Assembly (NCBI GenBank): GCA_958295915.1
Contig: OY282381.1
Location: 4,672,722 to 4,736,721 of the forward strand
DNA length: 64,000 nt
DNA from: an uncultured Caldilineaceae bacterium
GTDB lineage: Bacteria > Chloroflexota > Anaerolineae > Caldilineales > Caldilineaceae
Direction: 5' to 3'
The notes beneath the pieces were generated by a model, which saw nothing but the letters and a program-made list of their open reading frames with translations, was not told the origin of the DNA and ran no database searches. Every line of letters starts with the position of its first letter. Positions within the stretch are counted from its first letter, which is position 1. A program made the position numbers and the translations under genes. Of this stretch, positions 43,049-52,404 are shown one piece after another.

Positions 43049-43951
43049 ATGCAGAGCGTATCCATTCCCGACGGGACCAGAGTTTCTATGGCCGGCCATA
43101 AGCTTGTATTCGGCCACACGATCTTCCAACCGCGTGAGGCGAACCATATTCTGGACGATGTCAATGCCCTACGCGCCAGAATGAACCAGGACGGTTATCT
43201 GCTCATACGCGATTTCTACGATCGCGACGCTGTCATGGCCGCCAGGAGAGAGATCCTGGAGCATCTGTCAGCGCAGGGATATTTGGACCCCAGTCGCCCC
43301 CTTGAAGAAGGCGCAATCGGGCCAGACAACAAAGGCCCGATTCTGAAGAACGAGGTGGTCATCAACCTGCGCGCCTACCTGCGCGTCGTGAATTCCACGC
43401 GCATCCTGACCTTCTTTGAGCAGTTCTTGGGCGGCCCGATTCTGACCCTGGATCACAAATGGCCGCGCGCCGTCAGGCGGGGAGCAACTACCGGCGCTCA
43501 CTATGACATCGTCTATATGGGCGCGGGAACGAAGAATCTCTTTACGGTCTGGACACCCTTAGACGACCTGTCTTTGGATAGGGGAACCCTGGCTTTCTGC
43601 CCGGGTTCAAACAGACTCGACATCCTCAGGCGTACCTATGGTACAGCAGACGCGCACAACGATCTGACAGATGGTTGGCTCAGTCGAAATCCGCATGATC
43701 TGATCCATGATTTCGGGGTCAAATGGGCCTCGACGCCGTTTCGCGCCGCTGATGTCGTCATCTTTGGTATGTATTTTTTGCATGGCTCGCTCGATAATAT
43801 CTCGAACCACTATCGGCTCAGCACGGATAACCGCTATCAACTGGCCAGTGAACCGGTCGATGAACGACATATGGGGCCCAACCCAGACCAAATTCCAAAG
43901 GCCGAAAACCGCAAAACAATGGAAGAGATGCGCGCGCAATGGGGAATTTAG
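43049..43951 (+). CDS. Phytanoyl-CoA dioxygenase (PhyH) family protein
   Basis: 300-residue Fe(II)/2-oxoglutarate oxygenase. H151 and D153 in GAHYDIVY and H245 in FLHGSLDN form the iron triad, and a downstream Arg in YRLSTDNRYQ may bind 2-oxoglutarate. It sits between the aldolase and the beta-propeller hydrolase-like gene and is probably part of the same operon. Substrate unknown, perhaps a methylated or ether-bearing sugar derivative. Confidence 0.87.
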   Translation: MQSVSIPDGTRVSMAGHKLVFGHTIFQPREANHILDDVNALRARMNQDGYLLIRDFYDRDAVMAARREILEHLSAQGYLDPSRPLEEGAIGPDNKGPILKNEVVINLRAYLRVVNSTRILTFFEQFLGGPILTLDHKWPRAVRRGATTGAHYDIVYMGAGTKNLFTVWTPLDDLSLDRGTLAFCPGSNRLDILRRTYGTADAHNDLTDGWLSRNPHDLIHDFGVKWASTPFRAADVVIFGMYFLHGSLDNISNHYRLSTDNRYQLASEPVDERHMGPNPDQIPKAENRKTMEEMRAQWGI

Positions 43952-43995
43952 TAGAGGCTGCCCTTGTGCCCGCCCACCGATCACAAAGCACTGAC

Positions 43996-45639
43996 ATGAT
44001 CCCACCTGAATCAAAAAGTCCAACCGAGCAACTGGATACGCGGCAGAAAGCTGAGTCCATCTGGAGCGGCCAGCGTCCAGTAGACCAGAACTACCCGTAC
44101 ATTCCACCCGATTATGACCTTCCTTTTCTGCACATCGGCATGGAAAAGCAACTGTTTCTGGATAACTTCATCCTAGACCACCTGGACGGAGTGCGGCGCG
44201 AGGTGTGCGCCCCGACCAAAGCAGACGAACCACTGCTGGCCTGGTCAAATCTCCCCTGGGAACAGGTGCAGTTTAACCCCGGCATCGCCGGAGTTGTCCA
44301 CGACCCAGACGACGGCAAGTTTAAAATGTGGTACTGGCAAGGTCTGATGAACGATCCATTTAACACGGGGCAGGTCCTCTGTTATGCCGAATCGACCGAT
44401 GCGCTCCACTGGGAGAAACCGCTGCGCGCTGACTGTCTGCCGTTTCAGGAACACACAGCTACCAACATCGTGCACCCAGACGTATCCCAGTCCGGTCTGG
44501 CGCTGAACCACGACCGCAGCAATAGCGAACGCAACTACCTCTTGGTCAATTGGCCGCCAGAAGCCGCCCGCAAACGACCACCCGGCAGCACCCGACTCTC
44601 CCGCGTGGATGCATCGCCGGACGGGCTACACTGGCATACCATTAGCGAGGAAACCAACTTTCCTCACCACCACGAGCAGAAGATCATATGGGATGAGAGC
44701 ATCCAACGCTGGGTCGGCTACAGCCAGTATTCTCATCACCAGAACTTTCTGTACCGTAAACGTCAGATCGGTCGCCAGGAGAGCAGTGACTTCATCAACT
44801 GGTCGCCCAAAGAAGTGGTGCTCTCCGCAGACTGGGACGCCAATTTGCCGCCCCACCTGGAGATGCATGACATGTCCGTGCGCAAAATAGGGGGCCTTTA
44901 CATTGGCATTACAGGCGAATTTGTGGCCGAACCCTTCTGGCAGGAGCGCAATGGGCACAACTGGCGGGATCAGGCCTTCTGCCAGCTGGGGCTTTATACC
45001 AGCCGGGATGGCAAACGCTGGCAGCGTGCCGGCCCCCCCAATGCGTGGGTAGACACCGGCTCGCCCGGCGCCCAGGACTATGGCTTCGCCTGCTTTACCC
45101 CAGCGGGCGCGCTCGTCCACAGTGGCCAGATGGTGATACCCTACAGCGCCAACCCACAAAAGCAGAACTGGTTGCACCGCGCGTCGCCCACCCCTATCTA
45201 TCCCCAGGCAGAGTTCGAAAGCCAGCGACAGGCATGGAACAAACGCCAAGCGATCCAGGGGGAGCGCCTGCCCAAACGGGCCGTAGGCGGCCTGATTCTG
45301 CGGGAAGATGGGTGGGCCCGGCTCGTGCCGACCTACGAATCCGGCCAGGTGTACAGCAAACAGTTTGTCTTCGAAGGCGAATCCCTGCGTATCAACGCCG
45401 ACTGCCGCTATGGCTTCATCCAGGTCGAACTACTCGACCCCCAGTTCCAGCCATATGAGGGCTTTTCCGCGCAGCTCTGCGACCCGGTGAACGGCCGGCC
45501 AGACCAGATCTGGCACACAGTTCGTTGGCAGGGCAGCAGCGATGTGCGGGCGCTGTGGAACAAACCGGTGCGCATTCGATTTCATCTGCATGAAGCCAGT
45601 CTCTATGCCTTCCAGTTCAACGTGCGCCCGCCCGCCTGA
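43996..45639 (+). CDS. Five-bladed beta-propeller glycosidase-like protein
   Basis: 547 residues from an ATG at 43996 (an in-frame ATG at 43939 overlaps the PhyH gene and adds residues that look like repeat-derived filler). Repeated blade motifs DPDDGKFKMWYW, YAESTDALHWEKP, DASPDGLHWH, WDESIQRWVGYSQ and YTSRDGKRWQRAG mark a GH43/GH32/GH117-like propeller. The last 110 residues form a beta-rich domain (FEGESLRINADCRYGFIQVELL). No signal peptide is seen, so it would act in the cytosol. Substrate unknown. Confidence 0.72.
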   Translation: MIPPESKSPTEQLDTRQKAESIWSGQRPVDQNYPYIPPDYDLPFLHIGMEKQLFLDNFILDHLDGVRREVCAPTKADEPLLAWSNLPWEQVQFNPGIAGVVHDPDDGKFKMWYWQGLMNDPFNTGQVLCYAESTDALHWEKPLRADCLPFQEHTATNIVHPDVSQSGLALNHDRSNSERNYLLVNWPPEAARKRPPGSTRLSRVDASPDGLHWHTISEETNFPHHHEQKIIWDESIQRWVGYSQYSHHQNFLYRKRQIGRQESSDFINWSPKEVVLSADWDANLPPHLEMHDMSVRKIGGLYIGITGEFVAEPFWQERNGHNWRDQAFCQLGLYTSRDGKRWQRAGPPNAWVDTGSPGAQDYGFACFTPAGALVHSGQMVIPYSANPQKQNWLHRASPTPIYPQAEFESQRQAWNKRQAIQGERLPKRAVGGLILREDGWARLVPTYESGQVYSKQFVFEGESLRINADCRYGFIQVELLDPQFQPYEGFSAQLCDPVNGRPDQIWHTVRWQGSSDVRALWNKPVRIRFHLHEASLYAFQFNVRPPA

Positions 45640-45756
45640 ATCCAACGCAAAGGCGCGGAGGCGCGATGCGGCCAGGACCCGTGATCGTTTTCCCTCGCCT
45701 CTCTGCGTCCTGGCGACATTCCCTATTCTTTTTACTCATTTCTGAAGGAGCCAAAC

Positions 45757-47400
45757 ATGGACACCAAAATACGCGTGCACAACCCAATGGGCTATCCGCC
45801 CCAGATCGCCCAGAAACCTCTGGCCCCGCGCGCGGATGATTTAACGGGCAAGACAGTCTATCTCGTAGACTGTCGCTTTGACGACGGCGATATCCTGATC
45901 GAGCAGATGGCCAATTGGTTTCACGACAACCGGCCCGACGTGAACATCGAAGTGCGGCGCAAATCAGGCGTCTATACCGAACGAGATGAAACCCTCTATG
46001 CCGAAATTCAGCAGAAAGGAGCCGGAGCCGTTATGGCCGTGGGCCATTGAAGTACCTGCGCGCCGGCGGTCGCCGACCAATGTATCATTCTCGAAACCGA
46101 ATATAACGTCCCCACAGCCTCCATCCAAACCGGGGTGTTTGAGTCTTTGGTGCGAGCCTCCACCCTGCAACAAGGGATCCCCTATCTGCGCCATGCCTTT
46201 GTGCCGCAACCGGTCATGGGCCGCACGCCAGACCAGCTGCGGGCCTATGTCGATGGCCCAGACGATGTGACGGGCCGCCCCTTTATGAGCGAAGTGATCA
46301 ACGCGCTCACCCGCCCACAGTCTGCGCAGGAGACCCGCCCCCAGACATTTGAGCGTTCCACGCCCCGCTTTGTCGAGCCAGATACTGAAGAGAACCTGCG
46401 CCAGCTATTTCTGGACAAACGCTGGACCGATATGTTGCCCATCATTCTGCCCACCGAAGAGCGGGTCGCCGCCATGTTGAAGGGCAGCAGTCGCAGCCCG
46501 GATACAGTGGTGGGCCAAATGCGCCCGACCTCCACGCGAGAGGCCTGGGAATACACGGTCGAGAAGGTGGCGGTCAATGCAGTCATGGCAGGAGCCAGGC
46601 CCGAATACTTTCCCGTCATCCTGGCGCTGGCCGCCACAGGCGCCTCGGCACGGGCCAGCACGACCAGTTCCGCCGCGTCCATGGCCGTGGTCAATGGCCC
46701 CATTCGCCATGAAATCGAAATGAACTGGGGCATCGGCGCTATGGGACCCTATAATCACGCCAATGCCACGATCGGGCGCGCCTTTGGCCTGCTCTCCCAA
46801 AACCTGCAGGGCGGTTCGGTTCCCGAAGTGACCTATCTGGGATCCCAAGGCAATAACTATGCCTACAATAGCGTCACCTTTGCCGAAAACGAAGAACGCA
46901 GCCCGTGGACGCCCTTTCATGTGCAGCATGGTTTCCGCGCCGCTGAAAGCGCGGTCAGCGTCTTTGGCGGCTGCCGTTCGACAGCCTTCAACCTGGGGCT
47001 GCGGGCGCGGCATTGGCAAGATCATGTGCGTAATATGCTGCGCGGCCTCAATCCGCACAACCCACCTACGTTTGTGCTCGACCCCATCACAGCCCAGCAG
47101 TTCATCGATCGGGGCAGCTTTGATAGCAAAGAAAAGCTGATTCAATGGGTGCATGACAACGCCACGATGCCAGCCAGCGTCTATTGGGACTACCAATTGA
47201 TCGAAAATTACGTCTATCCCCACGCCCTCAACGGCATCGAACCCTATGCCTCGAAGCTGCAAGCCGCCAGCGATGAGCTGATTCCCATCTATCAGCTCGA
47301 AGATATTCATGTCGTCGTCGTTGGCGGTGAAACAAACGGCTATTGGCGCATCATGGGGTGCAACTACCACGGGACGACATCAGTTGATGAATGGCGTTGA
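45757..47400 (+). CDS. UGSC-family selenoprotein with in-frame UGA at codon 98
   Basis: One open frame of 547 residues broken only by TGA at 46048-46050. The residues around it read AVGH-U-STCAPAVADQ, continuing CIILETEYNVPTASIQT. This fits the motif of proteins named UGSC family (seleno)protein, where U is selenocysteine or Cys and a Cys lies three residues on (here C101). Frame and family similarity run unbroken through the TGA, and no good start exists before a GTG at 46135. A hairpin with a GGUC loop lies 17 bases after the UGA. The N-terminal 180 residues form the UGSC domain. The larger C-terminal domain (MLKGSSRSPDTVVGQ, VFGGCRSTAFNLG) is unnamed to me. GAAGGAG precedes the ATG. A redox or thiol chemistry role is inferred. 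Confidence 0.8.
46051..46080 (+). promoter_or_regulatory. Putative bacterial SECIS element
   Basis: Directly after the in-frame UGA, CGGC (46064-46067) and GCCG (46072-46075) pair around the loop GGTC (46068-46071). GGUC is the apical loop recognised by SelB in E. coli fdhF. The distance from UGA to the loop, 17 bases, is within one of the 18 I count in fdhF. The hairpin lies within coding sequence, as bacterial SECIS elements do. Confidence 0.7.
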
Positions 47401-47440
47401 GTACGAAGACGCCCGCTCCCCAGAGGCAGAGCGCGAATGC

Positions 47441-47490
47441 AGTGACCAGTAGCTAGTGGTCAGTGACCAGTATACCGCGGTTGCTGACCA
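47441..47490. repeat. CCACTGA-type repeat cluster between converging genes
   Basis: Several copies of (A)CCACTGA/TCAGTGG in both orientations, including TGACCA-N8-TGGTCA. It supplies the last residues and stop of the leftward gene at 47453. Confidence 0.8.
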
Positions 47491-48160
47491 CTAAATGAGG
47501 GAAAAAGCGGGGTTTCAGCATTTTGAAGAGGTCAGGCCCTGTGATGAACCCTTGCGGCAGCAAAAGATCGAGGCCTGCCATAGCTTCAATACTATGCTCC
47601 TCTGTCTGCTCTGTCCGGGGATTGAAAACAGCGCAACGTATCGCTTCGTTGCTATACAGGCACGACGCAGACGCTTTCCTGCAGGCGCGTGCCCCGTCTT
47701 GGGCGAGAGCGCAGTCGTAGTCAAATCCTCCGAACTCTTCGAAGGGAACGATGTGGTTGAATGGATTTGTCTCGCTGTTCCCGACCCTACCTGTGATCGA
47801 AGCGGGAAAAGAGAGAACGCTGTATTGATTCCACCTTTTCATATCGGCCTTGGATAGCCTCGCCGATCTTCGTATATTGAAGTCGTACACATAGTAGCCA
47901 GCGCGCCCGCCTTGCGCCGCGCGCTGGCAGTAGTCTATCTGCTCCTGCAAGGTGTCGCTATCGCCCGGACGACCGCTCTCTTTCATGTTGTCGATCGCGC
48001 ATCCTTGCAAGTACAGCAACTGCGCGCCGAAAGGCCCACCCACGTATTGGCGCACTTCCTGGCCCACTTCGTGGATGCTGACCAGACTGAATCCCACGCT
48101 TACCAGGATGAGAGCGAGAACGGATAGTGTCGCACCCGCTGGTATCATGCGCCTGTTCAT
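47453..48160 (-). CDS. Hypothetical membrane-anchored protein with repeat-derived tail
   Basis: 235 residues with one N-terminal membrane segment (ATLSVLALILVSVGFSLV) and an outside domain with several Cys residues (GCAIDN, DYCQRA, YDCALAQDGARACRKASASCLY). No family recognised. The ATG at 48160 follows GGAGCG. The last dozen residues (VVSNRGILVTDH) and the stop codon lie in the CCACTGA repeat, so the original C-terminus may have been replaced. It is a single leftward gene among rightward ones. Confidence 0.6.
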   Translation of the reverse strand: MNRRMIPAGATLSVLALILVSVGFSLVSIHEVGQEVRQYVGGPFGAQLLYLQGCAIDNMKESGRPGDSDTLQEQIDYCQRAAQGGRAGYYVYDFNIRRSARLSKADMKRWNQYSVLSFPASITGRVGNSETNPFNHIVPFEEFGGFDYDCALAQDGARACRKASASCLYSNEAIRCAVFNPRTEQTEEHSIEAMAGLDLLLPQGFITGPDLFKMLKPRFFPHLVVSNRGILVTDH

Positions 48161-48274
48161 CTTCAGCGCTCCAGTGTGTTGCAGTCTATTCACTTGTGTT
48201 GCAGTCTATTCACTTGAGCATCCTCAGTGGCGCGATCTGCAGATGCGTAGCCAGATCATGAACATAGCCGGATC

Positions 48275-49117
48275 ATGAACAAAGTAGCGCTCATTACAGG
48301 CTCTACCGATGGAATCGGTAGAGCAATTGCGGTCGAGTTGGCAAGAAAAGGGTTCACGATTCATCTTCTTGGCAGAAGCGAGGAACGTGGCCAAGACATA
48401 TTCGATCAGTTGACGAAGATCCGTCCCCAGAATCAGCATAAGCTATTCTTGCTCGACCTGGCCTCCATCCGCGAAAACAGACGTTTTTTAGAGGAATATG
48501 TCAATGAACAGAACACCTTGGACTTGCTGATTCTCAATGCAAATGCGCGCGTCAAAAAATCTTCACCCACTGAAGATATGATCGACAAGACTTTTGCTGT
48601 TGGTTGCCTGTCAAGATATATGTTCTCCGTTCGACTAAACGCGTTGCTGGATCGAGCGCAGAACAGCAGAGTTGTGCATATCGGCGACGCAACATCTATC
48701 GCCAATATCAATTATAAAGCAATTTCAAGCGGTAGGCGGCTTAGCATGCTGAGAGCCACGTACCTGAGCTATAGCGCTAGCGCCTTGCTGGCTTATTGGT
48801 TTAACGCCTCTGGAATGACAATGGTTCCTCATGAAATTATGGCGCCCGGGACTGTTAACACCCGGCAATTGAAGGAGCTACAATTCTTGCCCGGGATGCT
48901 GTTGCGCTTTTTAGGCGTAATTGAACCGAAGGAGTGCGGCCACAGAATCGTGTCGCATATTCTCGCAACAGAGGCATCTGATGTCGCCGCAAAGTTCTAT
49001 ACGCTGGAGAAAGAGAAGGCAGTCAGCAAAAAGCTCAGACGCGGCCGCCAGGAATTTGACGCGTTACTGGAATTCTGCCAAAGAGTGACCGAGATTCAGG
49101 TCTGCGAGATGACATAA
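48275..49117 (+). CDS. Short-chain dehydrogenase/reductase, catalytic Lys absent
   Basis: 280 residues with the SDR nucleotide motif TGSTDGIGRAIA and LLILNANA in place of the usual NNAG. The catalytic YxxxK is not present: the region reads ATYLSYSASALLAYWF, giving Tyr but no Lys four residues on. The protein may bind NAD(P) without standard turnover, or use another residue. Codon use is less GC-rich than its neighbours. The fragment before the ATG repeats (ATCATGAACA twice in 48255-48281). Confidence 0.75.
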   Translation: MNKVALITGSTDGIGRAIAVELARKGFTIHLLGRSEERGQDIFDQLTKIRPQNQHKLFLLDLASIRENRRFLEEYVNEQNTLDLLILNANARVKKSSPTEDMIDKTFAVGCLSRYMFSVRLNALLDRAQNSRVVHIGDATSIANINYKAISSGRRLSMLRATYLSYSASALLAYWFNASGMTMVPHEIMAPGTVNTRQLKELQFLPGMLLRFLGVIEPKECGHRIVSHILATEASDVAAKFYTLEKEKAVSKKLRRGRQEFDALLEFCQRVTEIQVCEMT

Positions 49118-49209
49118 GATCGAAACCAATACGTGACCGCTGGCATGCAGTCTCTACGCCTTTCAATCCGTCAGCGCTCTGTAACGACACCCCGAGAGGA
49201 GAGAAGCCT

Positions 49210-50775
49210 ATGCCCGCGCTTGCGCATGTCAATACCTCCGATATCGGCGCCGCGATCCGGCTGGGCTGCCGCACGATGTCTTCTGTCTTCAACGCCGATG
49301 ACAATGACATTCCCTTTTTCGGCTCCCAAGTATGGCCAGAAGCCGAGTTGAACGCCAGTCAGATCTATTCCGAAGCCCATGTGCCTGGCCGCCACCTGAA
49401 CGCCCTTCTCAATGCCGAGAACGCGCTGAATGTCTATGTGGACGAAGGCTGTATCGACCGTCACGCTCGCGCCGCCTTCTTTTCCTATAGCGGCCCGCTT
49501 CCTCTTCCGCTCAATCGCGACCGCATCGGCGGCCCACTCGTCCACTTCGTGCCCCACAATGTGCGTGAAGGTTTCCATGCTTTGTATGCTCTGGCGCACT
49601 TCCGCCGCTCTGCCCGCGCCTACGAGCTGGCCGAAAACAGCATTCAGACCATTCAGGAGCGCTGGCATCCGCAACAGGGTTGGGATACAGATTTCCTGGA
49701 AGGCAATCTGGGGCTGACCTTCCGCCCTTCCACCTTCATTGTCGGGCTGGCCCGCGCCATCGGACCCCTGGTCAAATTCCATCGCAGCGCAGGCTGTCCC
49801 ATCGCGCTGGACCTGGCATTGGAGTTGGCGCAGAAAGCAACCAATGAGTTTTTTACGCCATCCGGCCAATACGACCGGGATCTGTTCGGCGCCCATACGC
49901 ACTCCACCACCTGCGTTCTCTCCTCGCTGGCCCAATTGGCCGATCTCACCCGAGACGCGCCCTTGATGGAGCGGGTGCGGGCCTTTTACGACAACGGGCT
50001 CAACGAAATCCGCGACCCCCTGGGCTGGGTCATCGAGAGCAGCGCTGATCAGGCAGACCCGGACCGAGGCGAAGTCAACAATACCGGCGATGTCGTGGAG
50101 ACCGCTCTGCTCTTGGGAAGATGGGGCTATCCCCAGTACTATCAGGACGCGGAGCGCATCATGCGCTGCCATCTGCTGCCCTCCCAGTTGCGGGATATCT
50201 CCTTCATCCAGGAGCCTGCCAATCCCTTGAACCAAGACGGCAAACGGGATCTAGCGAACCGCCATCTGGGGGCTTTTGGCTTCCCCGCGCCCTACGGCCA
50301 CAAACCTGTGGACGCGGCGCGCATCAGCTTCAATATGGATATCGTGGGCGGCGCGGTGGGATCTCTGTGTGAAGCCTTCCGGCAAGCAATACACTCAGAC
50401 CAGGCAGGCCACTGGGTGAATCTGCTATTCGACCACGAAACCAAGGCCGTGGAGGTGGAATCACCCTACACCCACTCCCACCTGCGTGTGCGCGCCAAAC
50501 AGCCCGGACCTCTCTATGTGCGCATGCCGACCTGGGTGAAGCCGGAAACGCTTGTCGTCACAGGCATCGACGACAAGCCTCGCTGGCGCAATGGCTACCT
50601 GGCGCTGAGCAACCCTGACATCAATCGCTGGATCACCATCCGATTCGAGCTGGCCGAGCAAGAGATAGTTCTCCACCACCGTACTCGCGAGATAAGAGCG
50701 CGATTGCGAGGCGATGCCGTGGCCGCCATGACCAACTTTGGCGCGGATCTGACATTTTTCCCCGCGCCGGACTGA
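49210..50775 (+). CDS. GH127-like (beta-L-arabinofuranosidase-type) protein
   Basis: 521 residues with helical-barrel features of six-hairpin glycosidases: SEAHVPGRHLNALLNAEN, VREGFHALYALAHFRRS and NNTGDVVETALLLGRWGYPQYY. A C-terminal beta-sandwich has SHLRVRAKQPGPLYVRMP. No secretion signal. GAGAGGAGAGAAG precedes the ATG. The substrate, arabinofuranoside or another plant or algal sugar, is uncertain. It precedes a PIG-L deacetylase gene by 44 bases, suggesting deacetylation and trimming of sugars. Confidence 0.65.
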   Translation: MPALAHVNTSDIGAAIRLGCRTMSSVFNADDNDIPFFGSQVWPEAELNASQIYSEAHVPGRHLNALLNAENALNVYVDEGCIDRHARAAFFSYSGPLPLPLNRDRIGGPLVHFVPHNVREGFHALYALAHFRRSARAYELAENSIQTIQERWHPQQGWDTDFLEGNLGLTFRPSTFIVGLARAIGPLVKFHRSAGCPIALDLALELAQKATNEFFTPSGQYDRDLFGAHTHSTTCVLSSLAQLADLTRDAPLMERVRAFYDNGLNEIRDPLGWVIESSADQADPDRGEVNNTGDVVETALLLGRWGYPQYYQDAERIMRCHLLPSQLRDISFIQEPANPLNQDGKRDLANRHLGAFGFPAPYGHKPVDAARISFNMDIVGGAVGSLCEAFRQAIHSDQAGHWVNLLFDHETKAVEVESPYTHSHLRVRAKQPGPLYVRMPTWVKPETLVVTGIDDKPRWRNGYLALSNPDINRWITIRFELAEQEIVLHHRTREIRARLRGDAVAAMTNFGADLTFFPAPD

Positions 50776-50819
50776 GACGATTTTGCGCGCAGTTTTTCAT
50801 CCATCGCAAGGAGCCTCTC

Positions 50820-51734
50820 ATGCCGAGCAGACCAATCCATATTCTGCTGGTCGCCGCCCATCCTGCAGATAGCTTTGACATGGCCGGCGGCACGCTGGCC
50901 CATCATGTGGCCCAGGGCGACCAGGTCAGCGTGGCCATCATAACCACCGGCGTTCGCTCCCACCATTGGAAGCTGGCCGAAGAAAAACGCAAAGCCGGCG
51001 CCGCGCTTGACGTGGAGCGCTATGTGGCTCAGGCCGTTGAGGAGAAGCTGGAGGAAGTGCGTAGCGCCTGTCGCATACTTGGTTTTGACGATGTGCGGGA
51101 TTTGGGCTTTGAAGACGACGACATCCTGGTCTCCCAAGACAAAATCGAGGCCATCGCCGATGTGATACGCGCAGTAAAGCCGGATATCATGATCGCGCAC
51201 CATCCCTTCGAGAGTGGAGGCTTCAAAATGCACGGCACTGCTGGCCAGTGCGCGCTCTATGCCTGGCAGCTGGCCCAGGGTTCAGGACGAAGCCACCAGG
51301 AACGCCACCCAATCCCGTGCATCTACTTTATGAGCCCCACCGCCTACATCGGCAACAATAGCCTGGAATACGCCGGCGCATCTCGAGCGGACCTGTATAT
51401 CGACATCACCGACGTCATCGACAAGAAGGTGCGGGCCCTGGATCAGATCGCCAGCCAGTACTATGGCGGCCCCTATGCTCGTAAACGCGCCGAAACCGCA
51501 GATGGATCCTATGGCAACAGCGCCTATGTGGCCTACGCCGAGCAGTTCCAGCGCTTTTTTCCCCAGGTTCGCTATACCCTGCCCATCACCGATGCAGAGC
51601 TGAAGCGCATCGACGAGCCACAGGCAGTTCACATGGGCCGACGCAGTGAGATAATCGGGGCCCTGATGCCGCTGCCCGACAGCATGACCTATACTTCCCA
51701 GCATCGCGTCCCCAAGGAAAACTACACAGACTGA
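50820..51734 (+). CDS. PIG-L/LmbE family deacetylase-like protein
   Basis: 304 residues. The family zinc motif AHPDD is AHPAD here: the zinc ligands His and second Asp are kept, but the Asp acting as general base in MshB-type enzymes is Ala. The later zinc-region HPFESGGFKMHG is present. PIG-L enzymes remove acetyl groups from N-acetylglucosaminyl compounds. The missing base suggests a variant mechanism or substrate class. AAGGAG precedes the ATG. It ends the rightward gene set, facing the leftward DUF3830 gene. Confidence 0.8.
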   Translation: MPSRPIHILLVAAHPADSFDMAGGTLAHHVAQGDQVSVAIITTGVRSHHWKLAEEKRKAGAALDVERYVAQAVEEKLEEVRSACRILGFDDVRDLGFEDDDILVSQDKIEAIADVIRAVKPDIMIAHHPFESGGFKMHGTAGQCALYAWQLAQGSGRSHQERHPIPCIYFMSPTAYIGNNSLEYAGASRADLYIDITDVIDKKVRALDQIASQYYGGPYARKRAETADGSYGNSAYVAYAEQFQRFFPQVRYTLPITDAELKRIDEPQAVHMGRRSEIIGALMPLPDSMTYTSQHRVPKENYTD

Positions 51735-51795
51735 TGCCGAGTGGCCCAGAGGACGCCCCCCGCTTTGCGATCAAGAGACCAGACAGCCCATCAGA

Positions 51796-51835
51796 AGTAG
51801 GCGGCCTACCCCAGGCAGGCGCAAGGCCCGCCCCT
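51796..51835. terminator. Palindromic repeats between converging PIG-L and DUF3830 genes
   Basis: GTAGGCGGCCTAC is followed by GGCAGGC-GCAAG-GCCCGCC, the latter related to the palindrome at 3148. Placed to end transcripts arriving from both sides. Confidence 0.45.
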
Positions 51836-52319
51836 ACTCGGTAAACCGACGAAAGGTCATCCGCTCCTCGCCAGCCCCATTGCGCCACAGATCCTGACAG
51901 GCCTCGGCAAGTTCCGCGAGACCCTCTGTAATGCTGGCGAACAGATTGCCCGGCATGTGCCCGTCAGGCCCAAGCAGGTAGTTGTCCCGCCCGTAAAAGA
52001 TCGCAAGGTCTATCAGTCCGGTCTCGCGACACTGCGCTTGCATGTCGGAGGGAACTTTGTTGCCAGGAGGCACAGGCAGATAAAGAATGTCCCCGGGGAT
52101 GGGAAAGACAGTGGCGTTCTCCTTGCCAGGATCCCGCTCAGCAAAGGGAGGCGTCAGGATGTATACTTCGTTGTTGGCCCATTTGGCATGATAGGCCGCG
52201 CCGGACAAGGGCAGCGCCTTCCAGACAGCCTCGGCGGTCAGGGGAGCGGCATCGTCGCTCAGTTCGGCCACGGCCCGAGCCCTATGCTTCTCAAATAAGA
52301 TTTCGATTTTGCGCGCCAT
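51834..52319 (-). CDS. DUF3830 family protein (first of two)
   Basis: 161 residues, cyclophilin-like fold family DUF3830. Starts MARKIEILFEKHRARAVAEL and has the hallmark YGRDNYLLGPDGHMPGNLFAS. Upstream residues in the same frame come from non-coding repeat DNA. AGAGGA precedes the ATG at 52319. Function is unknown. It follows an Amdase-superfamily gene by 86 bases, an association that recurs at 58-61 kb. Confidence 0.85.
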   Translation of the reverse strand: MARKIEILFEKHRARAVAELSDDAAPLTAEAVWKALPLSGAAYHAKWANNEVYILTPPFAERDPGKENATVFPIPGDILYLPVPPGNKVPSDMQAQCRETGLIDLAIFYGRDNYLLGPDGHMPGNLFASITEGLAELAEACQDLWRNGAGEERMTFRRFTE

Positions 52320-52404
52320 TCTGCTTTGTTCCTCTTTCGGTATGCCAGTTGAGTACTGATTGATATGAATGAGTGCGCTCATACCGCATGCGCTGGTGAC
52401 GCCG

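Noticed and set aside
46048..46050. Ordinary nonsense mutation or sequencing error splitting the UGSC gene
   Set aside because: The TGA sits exactly at the motif's U position and is followed by a GGUC hairpin at the proper distance; the rest of the frame is intact. It remains the main alternative.
47495..47857. Rightward frame of 120 codons opposite the Cys-rich protein
   Set aside because: No start signal and no motif; the leftward frame has a membrane segment and ribosome site.
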